Shown one piece after another: positions 35,022 to 44,951 of a stretch of 64,000 bases of DNA. This stretch comes from Streptomyces sp. NBC_01255 (GTDB taxonomy: Bacteria > Actinomycetota > Actinomycetes > Streptomycetales > Streptomycetaceae): assembly GCF_036226445.1 (NCBI RefSeq), contig NZ_CP108474.1, positions 3,596,001-3,660,000 of the forward strand. The letters run 5' to 3'. Position 1 is the first letter of the stretch; each line of letters starts with the position of its first letter. The notes beneath the pieces are model-generated. The model had not been told where the DNA came from. It saw only the letters and a program-made list of their open reading frames with translations, and ran no database searches. Position numbers and translations under genes: made by a program.

Positions 35022-35121
35022 GAGAAAGTGCACCAATGTCTCACCGCCAGCCGCCAGCCGCCAGCCGCCTCAGCCCCGACCACGCACCGCCCTCCGTCCA
35101 CGACCGGCTGCCCAGCGCCTA

Positions 35122-35502
35122 CCACCCACCGGGAGTGACCAGCGGGGCCTGAATCCCCAACTCCCCACCGGCCGCGACCCGCTAAGCGCCGCCCGGCTGC
35201 CCCATTCAACAACCGCGAACCCCGCACCAACCCCCACAGACACACCCGGCCCCGCCACTAACCAAGCCCCACCCCACCGGCCCGCCACACGCCATCCCGA
35301 CCCCCGCCAATGCCCGGGCCCCCGCGTGGCCACGCCCCGGCCGCCCTCCGAGAGGTCTTTCGCTCCTGGAGCCGCCGGGTCAAGGGTGGCCGTAGGCCAT
35401 CGCATCGCGACGCCGTAGGCGCCCTTGACGCGGTGGTGGAAGGTGCGACTCTCGGAAAGAGGGCGGCCGCACCAGAAGCCCACCGGAAACGCCCACCCCC
35501 AG
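35122..35502 (-). repeat. Large inverted repeat, right copy (381 bp)
   Basis: This is the inverted partner of 34560-34941. Divergence is highest in the region between the hairpin and GTTGAATGGGGCAGCC block, and lowest in the hairpin core. The two copies point towards each other, so a transcript across both could form a very long imperfect hairpin. Confidence 0.8.
35341..35466 (-). repeat. 126-bp hairpin with cloverleaf-like tip, right copy
   Basis: It has exactly the same length as the left copy. The core 35379-35429 keeps the GTCAAGGG/CCCTTGAC stem and all three mini-hairpins; one loop differs (TAC for TGC, read in the same orientation) while stem bases are unchanged. Outer CCGCCCTC/GAGGGCGG and CTCTCGG/CCGAGAG pairings are also kept. 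Stem conservation with loop change points to selection for structure. Confidence 0.75.
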
Positions 35503-35587
35503 CACCCCTGCGGGCCCACCGGCACCCCCAACCCCCGGCGTCCCGCCCCGGGTTCGCTCAGCGAACGCACCTGACCGGTTTCCGCTC

Positions 35588-35621
35588 TTGACGCGGAGTC
35601 AAACTCTCACTGAACATTCAG
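35588..35621 (+). promoter_or_regulatory. Candidate aminopeptidase promoter with small palindromes
   Basis: TTGAC-N5-GTCAA (35588-35602) overlaps a possible -35 box TTGACG, and CTGAACATTCAG (35610-35621) is a second dyad about one -10 distance away. They lie 125-157 bases before the aminopeptidase ATG. Function inferred. Confidence 0.4.
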
Positions 35622-35642
35622 CACGCACAGCAGAACAACTGA

Positions 35643-37046
<1,404 letters not shown>

Positions 37047-37066
37047 GGCGCAGGACGCAAGAAACT

Positions 37067-37106
37067 CCCGGGTGGGTCGGTGACCATCGCCCCCGACCCG
37101 CCCGGG
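37067..37106. terminator. Bidirectional terminator between aminopeptidase and LolA-like gene
   Basis: CCCGGGTGGGTCGG (37067-37080) pairs with CCGACCCGCCCGGG (37093-37106), with one T-G wobble pair and a 12-base loop. It lies between convergent genes ending at 37046 and 37122. Confidence 0.8.
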
Positions 37107-37121
37107 GTCCCAACCTGACGG

Positions 37122-38327
37122 TTACTTACCGGCGTTGGCCGCGTCCACCAGCGCGTCCTGCGTCACCGCGCCGACGTAGACCTTGCCGTCGTCGGTGAGC
37201 AGCGCGTTCACCAGCTTCGTCTTGAAGACGGTGCCCGAGCCGAACTTCCCGGTGACCTTGTCGCCGAAGGAGTCCAGGAGCCCCTGGATCTCCTTCGGCG
37301 CCTCGTCCGTCTTCGGGGCCGGGGCGCCTGAGTCGAGCTTCGCGATCGTCGTCCAGCCCTCGCCGATGACGTTCAGGCCACCGCCCGTCCCGAGGTCGCC
37401 GAAGCCGGGGAGGCCGCCGAGCTCGCCGCCGAACTCCTTCTCGAAGTCCTTCCCGAAGTCCTCGGGCTTCTCCGACCCCGCGCCCTTCTCCGCGGCGCCC
37501 TCGGTCACCTTCGCGCCCTCGGGGACCTTGAAGTCGAAGTCCGAGGCGGCCGGCTTGCCGAAGTCGACCTTCGTGAAGCCCGCGTCGACGACCGGCTTGC
37601 CGCCCTCGACCGAGGCGAGGGTGAACTTGAGCGGGGTGCCGTTCGCCGCGTCCACGGCGATCTTGATCGACTCGACCGTCGAGCCGGACTGCTTCGGCTT
37701 GATCATCAGCTGGTACGCGTCCCGGCCGGCGACCTTGGCCGTGCCGTCGACGGTGATCGACGTGGTGTCGCCGGCCGCCTTCAGGACCTCGTCGGCGAGC
37801 TGCTTGGGCGTGGTCGGGAGCTCCTTCGAGGGCGTCTCGCCCTTCTCGCCCTTCTCCCCGGCGCCTGCGGGGGCCTTCTCGTGGAAGACCTCCTTGGACT
37901 TGCTGTCGTACGCCCAGACGTCGTCGCCGTTGTGGATCAGGCTGTACTCGTCGGAGCCGTCCAGCAGCGTCAGCTTCTGGCGGTCGGGGCCGTCGGCGGC
38001 CACGCGCAGCGTGTGGGTGCCGGAGACGAGCTCGGTGAGCTTCTCCGTGGGGTCCGCCGAGGAGGAGCCGCCGCCACCGCCGGCCAGCGCGCCGAGGTCG
38101 GCCAGGCCGCCGACGGGCAGGCCGAGGTCGGTGGAGATCCTGAAGGTGCCGGACAGGGTCTGGGTGTCCGAGGCGGCGATCTTCTCGATGAGCTGCTGGG
38201 CCGTGATCTCCGGGAGGTCCGGGTCACCGGACGCCGCGAGTGCCGGGACGAGCCCGATGGTCGCCGCGGCCACTCCTGCCACCGCGATCGGGACGATGAA
38301 CCGGCTCGCCTTACGGGTGTCTGCCAT
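37122..38327 (-). CDS. LolA-like/DUF2092 secreted or membrane-anchored protein
   Basis: This 401-residue protein has an N-terminal hydrophobic segment (SRFIVPIAVAGVAAATIGLVPALAA) and then a LolA/LppX-like beta-rich domain: ITAQQLIEKIAASDTQTLSG, DEYSLIHNGDDVWAYDSKSK, and KPKQSGSTVESIKIAVDAAN. In actinobacteria such proteins are exported and may bind lipid or assist sigma-factor regulation; the role here is unknown. Two low-complexity inserts (GGGGGSSSAD and the GEKGEKGE region) interrupt the domain. The ATG at 38327 is favoured over an upstream frame by the typical signal sequence that follows. Confidence 0.8.
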   Translation of the reverse strand: MADTRKASRFIVPIAVAGVAAATIGLVPALAASGDPDLPEITAQQLIEKIAASDTQTLSGTFRISTDLGLPVGGLADLGALAGGGGGSSSADPTEKLTELVSGTHTLRVAADGPDRQKLTLLDGSDEYSLIHNGDDVWAYDSKSKEVFHEKAPAGAGEKGEKGETPSKELPTTPKQLADEVLKAAGDTTSITVDGTAKVAGRDAYQLMIKPKQSGSTVESIKIAVDAANGTPLKFTLASVEGGKPVVDAGFTKVDFGKPAASDFDFKVPEGAKVTEGAAEKGAGSEKPEDFGKDFEKEFGGELGGLPGFGDLGTGGGLNVIGEGWTTIAKLDSGAPAPKTDEAPKEIQGLLDSFGDKVTGKFGSGTVFKTKLVNALLTDDGKVYVGAVTQDALVDAANAGK

Positions 38328-38494
38328 GGTCTCCGCTTCCTCCGTGCTGCGCCCTGTGGTCGATGACTCCATCTGACCAAATCGGGGGCATAGAAGCGTC
38401 AGCCCCCGGGATCAACCTCGCGTACTGCTTCGGGATGACCCCACCCTGAGATTCCCTCACCCGCCCGGTTGACCCCTCGGCGTCCGCCGGGCCC

Positions 38495-39505
38495 TCAGCC
38501 CGCGCGGTGGACCACCGCGTCGCACATCTCCTGGAGCGCCGCCTTCGCGTACCCGTCGGGCAGCGGCGCCAGCATGGCGCGTGCCTCCTCCGCGTACCGC
38601 ACGGTGTCCCGCCGGGCCTGCTCCAGGGCCGGGTGGACGCGGAGCCGCCGCAGGACCTCGGCGTGCCGGTCGTCGTCCGTCAGGTCGCTGTCGACGAGGG
38701 CGACGAGCTCGACGTCCTCCGGGCGGCCGTGGGCGGCCGCCGCGGCCCGCAGGTGGAGGACGGGCAGTGTCGGGATGCCCTCGCGGAGGTCGATGCCGGG
38801 GGTCTTGCCGGACTCGTGGGAGTCGGAGGTGATGTCGAGGACGTCGTCGGCGAGCTGGAAGGCGACGCCGAGCCGCTCCCCGTACTGGGTGAGGATGTCG
38901 ACGACGCTCTCGTCGGCGCCGGACATCATCGCGCCGAAGCGGCAGGAGACGGCGACGAGCGAGCCGGTCTTGCCGCCGAGGACGTCGAGGTAGTGCTCGA
39001 CGGGGTCGCGGCCGTCGGTCGGTCCCGCGGTCTCCAGGATCTGGCCGGTCACGAGCCGTTCGAACGCCTCGGACTGGATCCGTACGGCATCGGGGCCGAG
39101 GTCCGCGAGCGTGTGCGAGGCGCGGGCGAAGAGGAAGTCACCCGTGAGGACGGCGATCGAGTTGCCCCAGCGCGTGTTGGCGCTCGGTACTCCGCGCCGG
39201 ACGTCGGCCTCGTCCATGACGTCGTCGTGGTAGAGCGTGGCCAGGTGGGTGAGCTCGACGACCACGGCGGAGGGCACGACGCCCGGCGCGTAGGGGTCGC
39301 CGAACTGGGCGGAGAGCATCACGAGCAGGGGGCGGAACCGCTTGCCGCCGGCCAGGACGAGATGCTGCGCGGCCTCCGTGATGAAGGGGACATCGCTCTT
39401 GGTGGCGTCCAGGAGGCCCGCCTCCACAGCCGCCAACCCGGTCTGGACATCGGCCTCAAGAGCCTGGTCCCGCACGCTAAGACCGAACGGCCCGACGACG
39501 GTCAC
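38495..39505 (-). CDS. All-trans polyprenyl diphosphate synthase
   Basis: This 336-residue trans-prenyltransferase has both aspartate-rich motifs: first ATLYHDDVMDEADVRRG and second AFQLADDVLDITSD, with GGKRFRPLLV for isopentenyl-diphosphate binding. Chain length is long (hepta- to nonaprenyl range) by similarity; it most likely makes the menaquinone side chain. The GTG at 39505 has AGGAGA about 7 bases upstream. The position near complex I genes agrees with quinone supply, but the gene is not in a nuo operon. Confidence 0.92.
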   Translation of the reverse strand: MTVVGPFGLSVRDQALEADVQTGLAAVEAGLLDATKSDVPFITEAAQHLVLAGGKRFRPLLVMLSAQFGDPYAPGVVPSAVVVELTHLATLYHDDVMDEADVRRGVPSANTRWGNSIAVLTGDFLFARASHTLADLGPDAVRIQSEAFERLVTGQILETAGPTDGRDPVEHYLDVLGGKTGSLVAVSCRFGAMMSGADESVVDILTQYGERLGVAFQLADDVLDITSDSHESGKTPGIDLREGIPTLPVLHLRAAAAAHGRPEDVELVALVDSDLTDDDRHAEVLRRLRVHPALEQARRDTVRYAEEARAMLAPLPDGYAKAALQEMCDAVVHRAG

Positions 39506-39703
39506 GAGGGGGTCTCCTGTCTGCTGACGCCTGCTGACGATCACACGGATTGTTCACATGGACTGTTGACGATCACATGGATTGTCGATGTGTCGCTCGA
39601 TTCACTCAAGCCAGCGTATCCGGTCACCTTTCGATCACCGTGGGCGCCTTCCCGTCACCCCCGGTATGTTCGGGATCAGCTCATACGACCAGGAGTAGGC
39701 GTT

Positions 39704-41209
39704 TTGTCCCGAACAACGATCGATACGGAACCGAACGGCGAGCAGCCGCCCCCGGAGGACGACCACGCGTTCCTCGGCCATCCCCGGGGACTGCTGACCC
39801 TCTCGGGCCTGGAGGTCTGGGAGCGGTTCTCGTTCCTCGGCATGCAGGCGATCCTCGTCCTCTACTTCGCCGCGAGCGTCGCCGACGGCGGCCTCGGCAT
39901 GGACTCCGGCACCGCCGCCTCGGTCTCCGCCGCCTACGGCACGCTCGTCTACCTCGTCTCGGTGGCCGGCGGCTGGCTCGCCGACCGCATCCTCGGCTCG
40001 TACCGCGCCGTCCTCTGGGGCGGCATCCTCATCGCCTGCGGCCACTACGCGATGGCCGTGCCGACCGCCGCCATGACCTGGGTGGGCCTCGGCCTGATCA
40101 GCGCCGGCACCGGCCTCCTCAAGCCGAACGTGGCCACCATGGTCGGCAAGCTGTACCGCACGGACGACGACCGCCGCGACGCCGGTTTCGCCCTCTACTA
40201 CATGGCGATCAACATCGGCGCCTTCGCCGGCCCGCTGATCACCGGCTGGCTCGCCGACCACAAGGGCTACCACTGGGGCTTCTCGGCCGCCGCGATCGGC
40301 ATGACCTTCGGCCTGATCCAGTACGTGGCGGGCCGCCGTCACCTGGCCGGGCGCAAGCACGCCGCCGAGTTCGCGCTCGCCCCGGACGCCATGCGCCGGG
40401 CCGTCCGGGCGATCGTCGTCGGGGCGGTCGTGACGGCCCTCGTCGCCGTGGCGCTCGCCCTCACGGGCTGGCTCACCATGGACCGGTTCGTGGACGTGCT
40501 GACCCTGATCTCGGTCATCGCGCCCGTCGTCTTCTTCTGGGTGATGTTCAGGAGCCCCCGGGTCACGGCCGAGGAGCGCGGCCGCCTCAAGCCGTACATC
40601 GTGCTGTTCCTGGCGTCGGTGGTGTTCAACTTCATCCTCTTCCAGGCGTACTCGACGATGATCCTGCTCGCCTCCACCAACGCCCGCACGACCATCCTCG
40701 GCTTCGACTTCCCCGCCAGCTGGTACGCCTCCGCCCTCGGCGCCTTCGAGGTCCTCCTGGCCCCCGTCGTGGCCGCCGTCTGGGCCCGGATGGGCCACAA
40801 CCAGCCGCACGCCTCCAACAAGATCGCCTTCGGCGTGATCCTCGGCGGTCTCTCCTTCCTCCTGATGGTCCTGCCGACCTCCGGGCACGCCGACGACACC
40901 TACCAGATGGCCGCCTGGTGGATCGTCGGCTCGTACCTGCTGCTCGGCCTCGGCGACGTCCTCCTGGAGACCTCCGGGATGTCCGCCACGAGCAAGCTCG
41001 CCCCGAAGGCCTTCAGCAGCCAGACCATGTCGCTGTGGTTCCTGTCGCTCGCGCTCGCCAACGGCATCCAGGCCCAGACCGTGAAGCTCTACGACGACGT
41101 GTCCAAGCCCGTGTACTTCGGCGTGAACGGCGCCGTCGCCGTCGCGGTCGGCCTCGTCGTGATCGCCCTGGCGCCCTGGCTGCGCCGCACCATGCACCCC
41201 GTCCACTGA
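39704..41209 (+). CDS. POT/PTR-family proton-coupled peptide transporter
   Basis: This 501-residue protein of about 14 helices is a proton-dependent oligopeptide transporter. It has the ExxER motif (LEVWERFSFLGMQAILVLYF, with F-L in place of the usual Y-Y), the PTR2 signature GGWLADRILGSYRAVLWGG and LYYMAINIGAFAGPLITGWL. It imports di- and tripeptides. The start is a TTG at 39704 with AGGAG 8 bases upstream; no ATG or GTG gives a sensible start. The CocE hydrolase gene follows after 9 bases, so the two are probably one transcript. Lost Y-Y residues may change proton coupling. Confidence 0.92.
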   Translation: MSRTTIDTEPNGEQPPPEDDHAFLGHPRGLLTLSGLEVWERFSFLGMQAILVLYFAASVADGGLGMDSGTAASVSAAYGTLVYLVSVAGGWLADRILGSYRAVLWGGILIACGHYAMAVPTAAMTWVGLGLISAGTGLLKPNVATMVGKLYRTDDDRRDAGFALYYMAINIGAFAGPLITGWLADHKGYHWGFSAAAIGMTFGLIQYVAGRRHLAGRKHAAEFALAPDAMRRAVRAIVVGAVVTALVAVALALTGWLTMDRFVDVLTLISVIAPVVFFWVMFRSPRVTAEERGRLKPYIVLFLASVVFNFILFQAYSTMILLASTNARTTILGFDFPASWYASALGAFEVLLAPVVAAVWARMGHNQPHASNKIAFGVILGGLSFLLMVLPTSGHADDTYQMAAWWIVGSYLLLGLGDVLLETSGMSATSKLAPKAFSSQTMSLWFLSLALANGIQAQTVKLYDDVSKPVYFGVNGAVAVAVGLVVIALAPWLRRTMHPVH

Positions 41210-41218
41210 GGTGACCTG

Positions 41219-43225
41219 ATGACGAAGCCGAAGATCCGTACCGACTTCCCGTACGAGACCCGCCACGAGGACGTCCGCATCCCCCTCCCGGACGGCACGA
41301 AGCTGTACGCCCGGATCTGGCGCCCGGTCACCGAGGAGCCCGTACCGGCCCTCCTGGAGTACCTGCCGTACCGCCTCAGCGACTGGACCGCGCCCCGCGA
41401 CTGGCAGCGCCACCCCTGGTACGCGGGCCACGGCTACGCCTCCGTACGGGTCGACGTCCGCGGCCACGGCAACAGCGAGGGCCTCCCCGGCGACGAGTAC
41501 GACGCCGTCGAGCTCGCCGACGGCGTGGCCGTCGTGAACTGGCTCGCCGAGCAGCCCTGGTGCTCGGGCAAGGTCGGCATGTTCGGCATCTCCTGGGGCG
41601 GCTTCAACTCGCTCCAGATCGCCGCCCTCGCCCCCGAACCCCTCAAGGCCATCGTCACCGTCTGCTCCACCGACGACCGGTACGACAACGACGTCCACTA
41701 CATGGGCGGCTCGGTCCTCGGCGTCGACATGCACGCCTGGGCGGCCACCATGCTCGCCTTCGTCTGCCGGCCGCCCGACCCGCGGTACGTGGGCGAGGAG
41801 TGGCGCGAGCGGTGGCTGAAGCGTCTGGAGGCCGTGGACCCGCTCATCCACACCTGGCTCGCCCACCAGACCCGCGACGCGTACTGGCGGCACGGCAGCG
41901 TCTGCGAGGACTACTCCGCCATCGGGGCCGCCGTCCTCGCCGTGGGCGGCTGGCACGACCCGTACCGCGACACCGTGCTGCGGCTCGCCCAGCACCTCCC
42001 CCAGGACCGGGTGCGCGGCATCATCGGCCCCTGGTCCCACCAGTACCCGGACCGCGGCCTGCCGCCGGGACCCGCCATCGGCTTCCTCCAGGAGACCCTG
42101 CGCTGGTGGGACCACCACCTCAAGGGCGTCGAGAACGACGTGATGGCCGAGCCGCTGCTGCGCACCTGGATCAGCGAGTCGCACCCGCCGGCCACCGTGT
42201 ACGAGGAGCTGCCGGGCCGCTGGGTCACCGACCCCGCCTGGCCCTCCCCGAACGTCACCCCCGTCACGTACGCCTTCCAGGGCGCCCCCCTCGTGGTCGA
42301 CTCCCCGCAGCAGACCGGCATCGACGCCGGCCGGTTCTTCCCCTTCGGCAACGACGCCGACCTGCCGCCGGACCAGCGCGACGAGGACGCCCACTCCGCC
42401 TGCTTCGACTTCGCCGTCCCCGAGGACGGCGGCCCGATCGAGATCCTCGGCCGCCCGTCCGTCAGCCTCGCCCTGCGCGCGGACGCCCCCACCGGCCAGG
42501 TCGTCGCCCGGCTCTGCGACATCGCCCCCGACGGCTCCTCCACGCTCGTCACGCGCGGCGCGCTGAACTTCTCCGCCCGCTACGGCCGCGACCGGGCCGT
42601 GGAGGCGCAGGTCGGCGAGTGGGAGAGCTTCGTCTTCGAGCTGAACGGCATCGGGCACACCTTCCCGCCCGGCCACCGGGTGCGGCTCGCGGTCTCCTCC
42701 GCGTACTGGCCGTGGATCTGGCCGCAACCGGACGCGAAGGGCTTCACGCTCGACCCGGCGGGCTCCTCCCTCACCCTGCCGGTACGCCGCCACACGGAGG
42801 ACGCCGTCGAGTGGGAGGAGCCGGAGCAGTCCGAGCCGCTGGGCGTCGCCTACCCGCGCACCCTGGAGGAGCCGCGCCCGGAGCGGGTCGTGGTGCGGGA
42901 CGTGGCGAAGGGCGAGTGGAAGCTGGAGGTCGACCCGAAGTACGGGGGCACGCGGGTGTACCCGGACGGTCTGGAGTTCACCGAGGACGCGGTGGAGACG
43001 TACACGATCGAGGAGGGCGACCCGCTGTCCGCGCGGACGCTCTCGGAGTGGTCGATCCGGCTGCACCGGCCCGAGATGGCCTGGGACGTCACGGTCGACA
43101 CGCGCTCGGAGATCTCCTGCGACGCGGACGCCTTCCACACCGAGAACGAGGTGGTGTGCAAGGAGGACGGCGAGGTCGTCTTCCACCACACGTGGGAGAA
43201 GAGCATCCCGCGCACGGCGGGCTGA
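41219..43225 (+). CDS. CocE/NonD family serine hydrolase
   Basis: This 668-residue enzyme has an alpha/beta-hydrolase domain with the nucleophile Ser125 in MFGISWGGFN and an early oxyanion tyrosine in LEYLPYRLSD, a helical cap, and a C-terminal PepX_C jelly-roll domain (about 430 onward). Members include cocaine esterase, X-Pro dipeptidyl peptidase-like enzymes and beta-lactam acylases. There is no signal peptide, so it is cytoplasmic. Its place 9 bases after a peptide transporter suggests action on imported peptides or acylated amines (inference). GGTGACC precedes the ATG weakly. A strong terminator follows. Confidence 0.9.
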   Translation: MTKPKIRTDFPYETRHEDVRIPLPDGTKLYARIWRPVTEEPVPALLEYLPYRLSDWTAPRDWQRHPWYAGHGYASVRVDVRGHGNSEGLPGDEYDAVELADGVAVVNWLAEQPWCSGKVGMFGISWGGFNSLQIAALAPEPLKAIVTVCSTDDRYDNDVHYMGGSVLGVDMHAWAATMLAFVCRPPDPRYVGEEWRERWLKRLEAVDPLIHTWLAHQTRDAYWRHGSVCEDYSAIGAAVLAVGGWHDPYRDTVLRLAQHLPQDRVRGIIGPWSHQYPDRGLPPGPAIGFLQETLRWWDHHLKGVENDVMAEPLLRTWISESHPPATVYEELPGRWVTDPAWPSPNVTPVTYAFQGAPLVVDSPQQTGIDAGRFFPFGNDADLPPDQRDEDAHSACFDFAVPEDGGPIEILGRPSVSLALRADAPTGQVVARLCDIAPDGSSTLVTRGALNFSARYGRDRAVEAQVGEWESFVFELNGIGHTFPPGHRVRLAVSSAYWPWIWPQPDAKGFTLDPAGSSLTLPVRRHTEDAVEWEEPEQSEPLGVAYPRTLEEPRPERVVVRDVAKGEWKLEVDPKYGGTRVYPDGLEFTEDAVETYTIEEGDPLSARTLSEWSIRLHRPEMAWDVTVDTRSEISCDADAFHTENEVVCKEDGEVVFHHTWEKSIPRTAG

Positions 43226-43246
43226 GGACGGCTGCCGGACACGCGC

Positions 43247-43282
43247 GAAGGCGCCCGCACCGGGGTCGGTGCGGGCGCCTTC
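43247..43282. terminator. Strong hairpin between convergent genes
   Basis: GAAGGCGCCCGCACC (43247-43261) pairs perfectly with GGTGCGGGCGCCTTC (43268-43282), with a 6-base loop and a following TCTCTC stretch. It lies between the CocE gene and the surface protein gene, and can serve both. Confidence 0.9.
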
Positions 43283-43291
43283 TCTCTGGAC

Positions 43292-44659
43292 TTACGCGTT
43301 CGCGCCGGCCTTGCGGCGGCGGGCGAGGACGAACGCGCCGGCGCCCAGGGCGACGGCCCCGGCGGCGGCGAGGCCGAGCGGCAGGGTGTCGTTCGCACCG
43401 GTGGCGGCGAGGGCGCCGTTGTTCACCGCGGTGTTCGACGAGCCGCCCTGCTGGGTGGTGTTGCCGTTGCCCGTGGAGGTGACGGTCGGCGCCGGGGTGG
43501 GCGTCGTCGTCGACGGGGACGGCTCCGGGGTGGGCTTGGTCGTCGCCGAGGTGGGCTTCGGGGTCGGCTTGTCGCCCTTGGCCGCGACGATCTCGAAGTC
43601 GGCGGTCGCGTACTCCTCGCCGAGACCGCAGCTGCCGTCGTTGTTCTCGTACGCGCCGACGGCGAAGGCGACACCGGGGCCGGCCGGGGTCTCGTCGTCG
43701 AGGGTGAGGCGCAGCTTCACGTCGGCGGAGCCGCCCTTGACGAGGTCGCCGATCTCGATGGCGTCGAACTCCTTGGTGATCGGCGTCCACTCCAGGACGT
43801 CGGCCGAGGACCACTCGATGGAGATGTACTCCTTGTAGAACCCGGACTCCTCGTCGAAGGGCGCCTCGCCGTCGGGCAGGGCCGCCGCGTAGGCGAGGGC
43901 CTCGACCTCGTCGAGGGTCCGGTCGGAGGTGTTGCTGACGCGCAGCGAGAAGATCGCGCTGGTGCCGGCGGTGACCGACTTCGGGCCGCTGAGGGCGACC
44001 TTGACGGCGTCGTCCTCGTAGCAGTCGCCGAGGCCCTTCTCGAAGGCTTCCAGGGCCTCTTCCGCGTCGGCGAGGTCCTGCTCGGCCACCACGATGTCGG
44101 CGGCGAGCAGGCTGGCCTTCTGGGCGAGGGCGACCCGCGCGTTCTGGAAGGCGGTCTCCGCGTTCTTCAGGCGGAGGTCGGCCGCGGTCTTGGTGGCGGC
44201 TGCGGCCTCGACGGCGGTCTTCGCGGCGGTGACGGCCTGCTCGGCCGTCGCGATCTCCTCCGGGGTGGCGGTGCTGCCGGTCTCCTTCAGCTTCGCCAGG
44301 GCCTCCTCGGCGGTGACGAGCGCCGCGTCGGCGGTGGCCTTCGCGGTCTTGGCGGCCTCGACGGCGGCCGTGGCCGCGGCGAGCTCGGTCTTCACGGCCT
44401 CGCCGACATTGCCGTCCCTGAGGTCCTGCACGACGGCCTTGCGCTGGGTCTCCAGCTCGTCGAGCTTGGCCTCCGCGTCGGCGACGGCCTTCTCCAGCTC
44501 CTCGTACGAGGGCTTCTCGTCCTCGTCGTCGGTCGCGGGCTTCTGCGTCGACGCGGGCGACGGCTTGGTGTCGGCGAACGCCGGCGCGGCGGAGAGGAAG
44601 ACGACCGGGGTGGTCACGGCGGCGGCCACGGCGGTCGCGAGGATGCGACGAATCTTCAC
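43292..44659 (-). CDS. LAxTG-anchored coiled-coil surface protein
   Basis: This 455-residue secreted protein has a signal peptide (ATAVAAAVTTPVVFLSAAPAFA), an alanine-rich alpha-helical coiled-coil (about 50-215; EKAVADAEAKLDELETQRKA and repeated A-E-x-A-V patterns), a beta domain (about 225-365) with two cysteines, a Pro/Thr linker, and a sorting signal: LAATG then a hydrophobic helix and a tail RRRKAG. LAxTG is the motif of class E sortases in Streptomyces. It should be covalently joined to peptidoglycan, with the coiled coil exposed. Function unknown. No sortase gene is nearby. Confidence 0.88.
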   Translation of the reverse strand: MKIRRILATAVAAAVTTPVVFLSAAPAFADTKPSPASTQKPATDDEDEKPSYEELEKAVADAEAKLDELETQRKAVVQDLRDGNVGEAVKTELAAATAAVEAAKTAKATADAALVTAEEALAKLKETGSTATPEEIATAEQAVTAAKTAVEAAAATKTAADLRLKNAETAFQNARVALAQKASLLAADIVVAEQDLADAEEALEAFEKGLGDCYEDDAVKVALSGPKSVTAGTSAIFSLRVSNTSDRTLDEVEALAYAAALPDGEAPFDEESGFYKEYISIEWSSADVLEWTPITKEFDAIEIGDLVKGGSADVKLRLTLDDETPAGPGVAFAVGAYENNDGSCGLGEEYATADFEIVAAKGDKPTPKPTSATTKPTPEPSPSTTTPTPAPTVTSTGNGNTTQQGGSSNTAVNNGALAATGANDTLPLGLAAAGAVALGAGAFVLARRRKAGANA

Positions 44660-44874
44660 AGTGTGGACCCTTTTTCCTGGTCAAGGAAGATGAAAAGAGC
44701 GTGTTGGGGCGTGCCTCCGCGGGGACTTCACGCGGCGCGACGCCACCGCGATCGTAGGGCTCGGGGGGCGTTCGCGGGAGGGCTGTTTCCGCAGTTCGGG
44801 ACGGGTGTCTCGACGGATCTCGGCCACATACCGCACGAATGCGGACGGTTGCCCACGGAGGCCGCACTTTCTGT

Positions 44875-44888
44875 GTGATCCATGTCAT
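44875..44888 (+). promoter_or_regulatory. Possible Crp/FNR-type site before fumarylacetoacetase
   Basis: GTG-N6-GTCAT (GTGATCCATGTCAT) differs at one base from the GTG-N6-GNCAC pattern of actinobacterial Crp sites, 64 bases before the ATG. A possible -10 box (TAACGT) lies about 25 bases downstream. Weak evidence from one site. Confidence 0.3.
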
Positions 44889-44951
44889 CAGCGCCCGGCG
44901 GCGGGCCCCGTAACGTGTCCCCCACACACGTGGAAAGCGAGGCACGCACAG

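Noticed and set aside
35070..35570. 166-codon frame on the minus strand in the gene-free region, reading through the inverted repeat
   Set aside because: The similar peptide appears in another frame context from the left repeat copy (around 34560-34800, plus strand), so similarity comes from the DNA repeat. There is no ribosome site or known domain, and sequence change keeps base pairing, not codons.
38495..39505. Polyprenyl synthase considered as part of a terpene or carotenoid cluster
   Set aside because: No terpene cyclase, phytoene synthase or other isoprenoid biosynthesis genes are adjacent; a menaquinone side-chain role is more economical.
39635..43189. About 1180-codon open frame on the minus strand opposite the POT transporter and CocE genes
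   Set aside because: Composition-driven shadow frame; the opposite-strand genes have full-length homology and correct ribosome sites.
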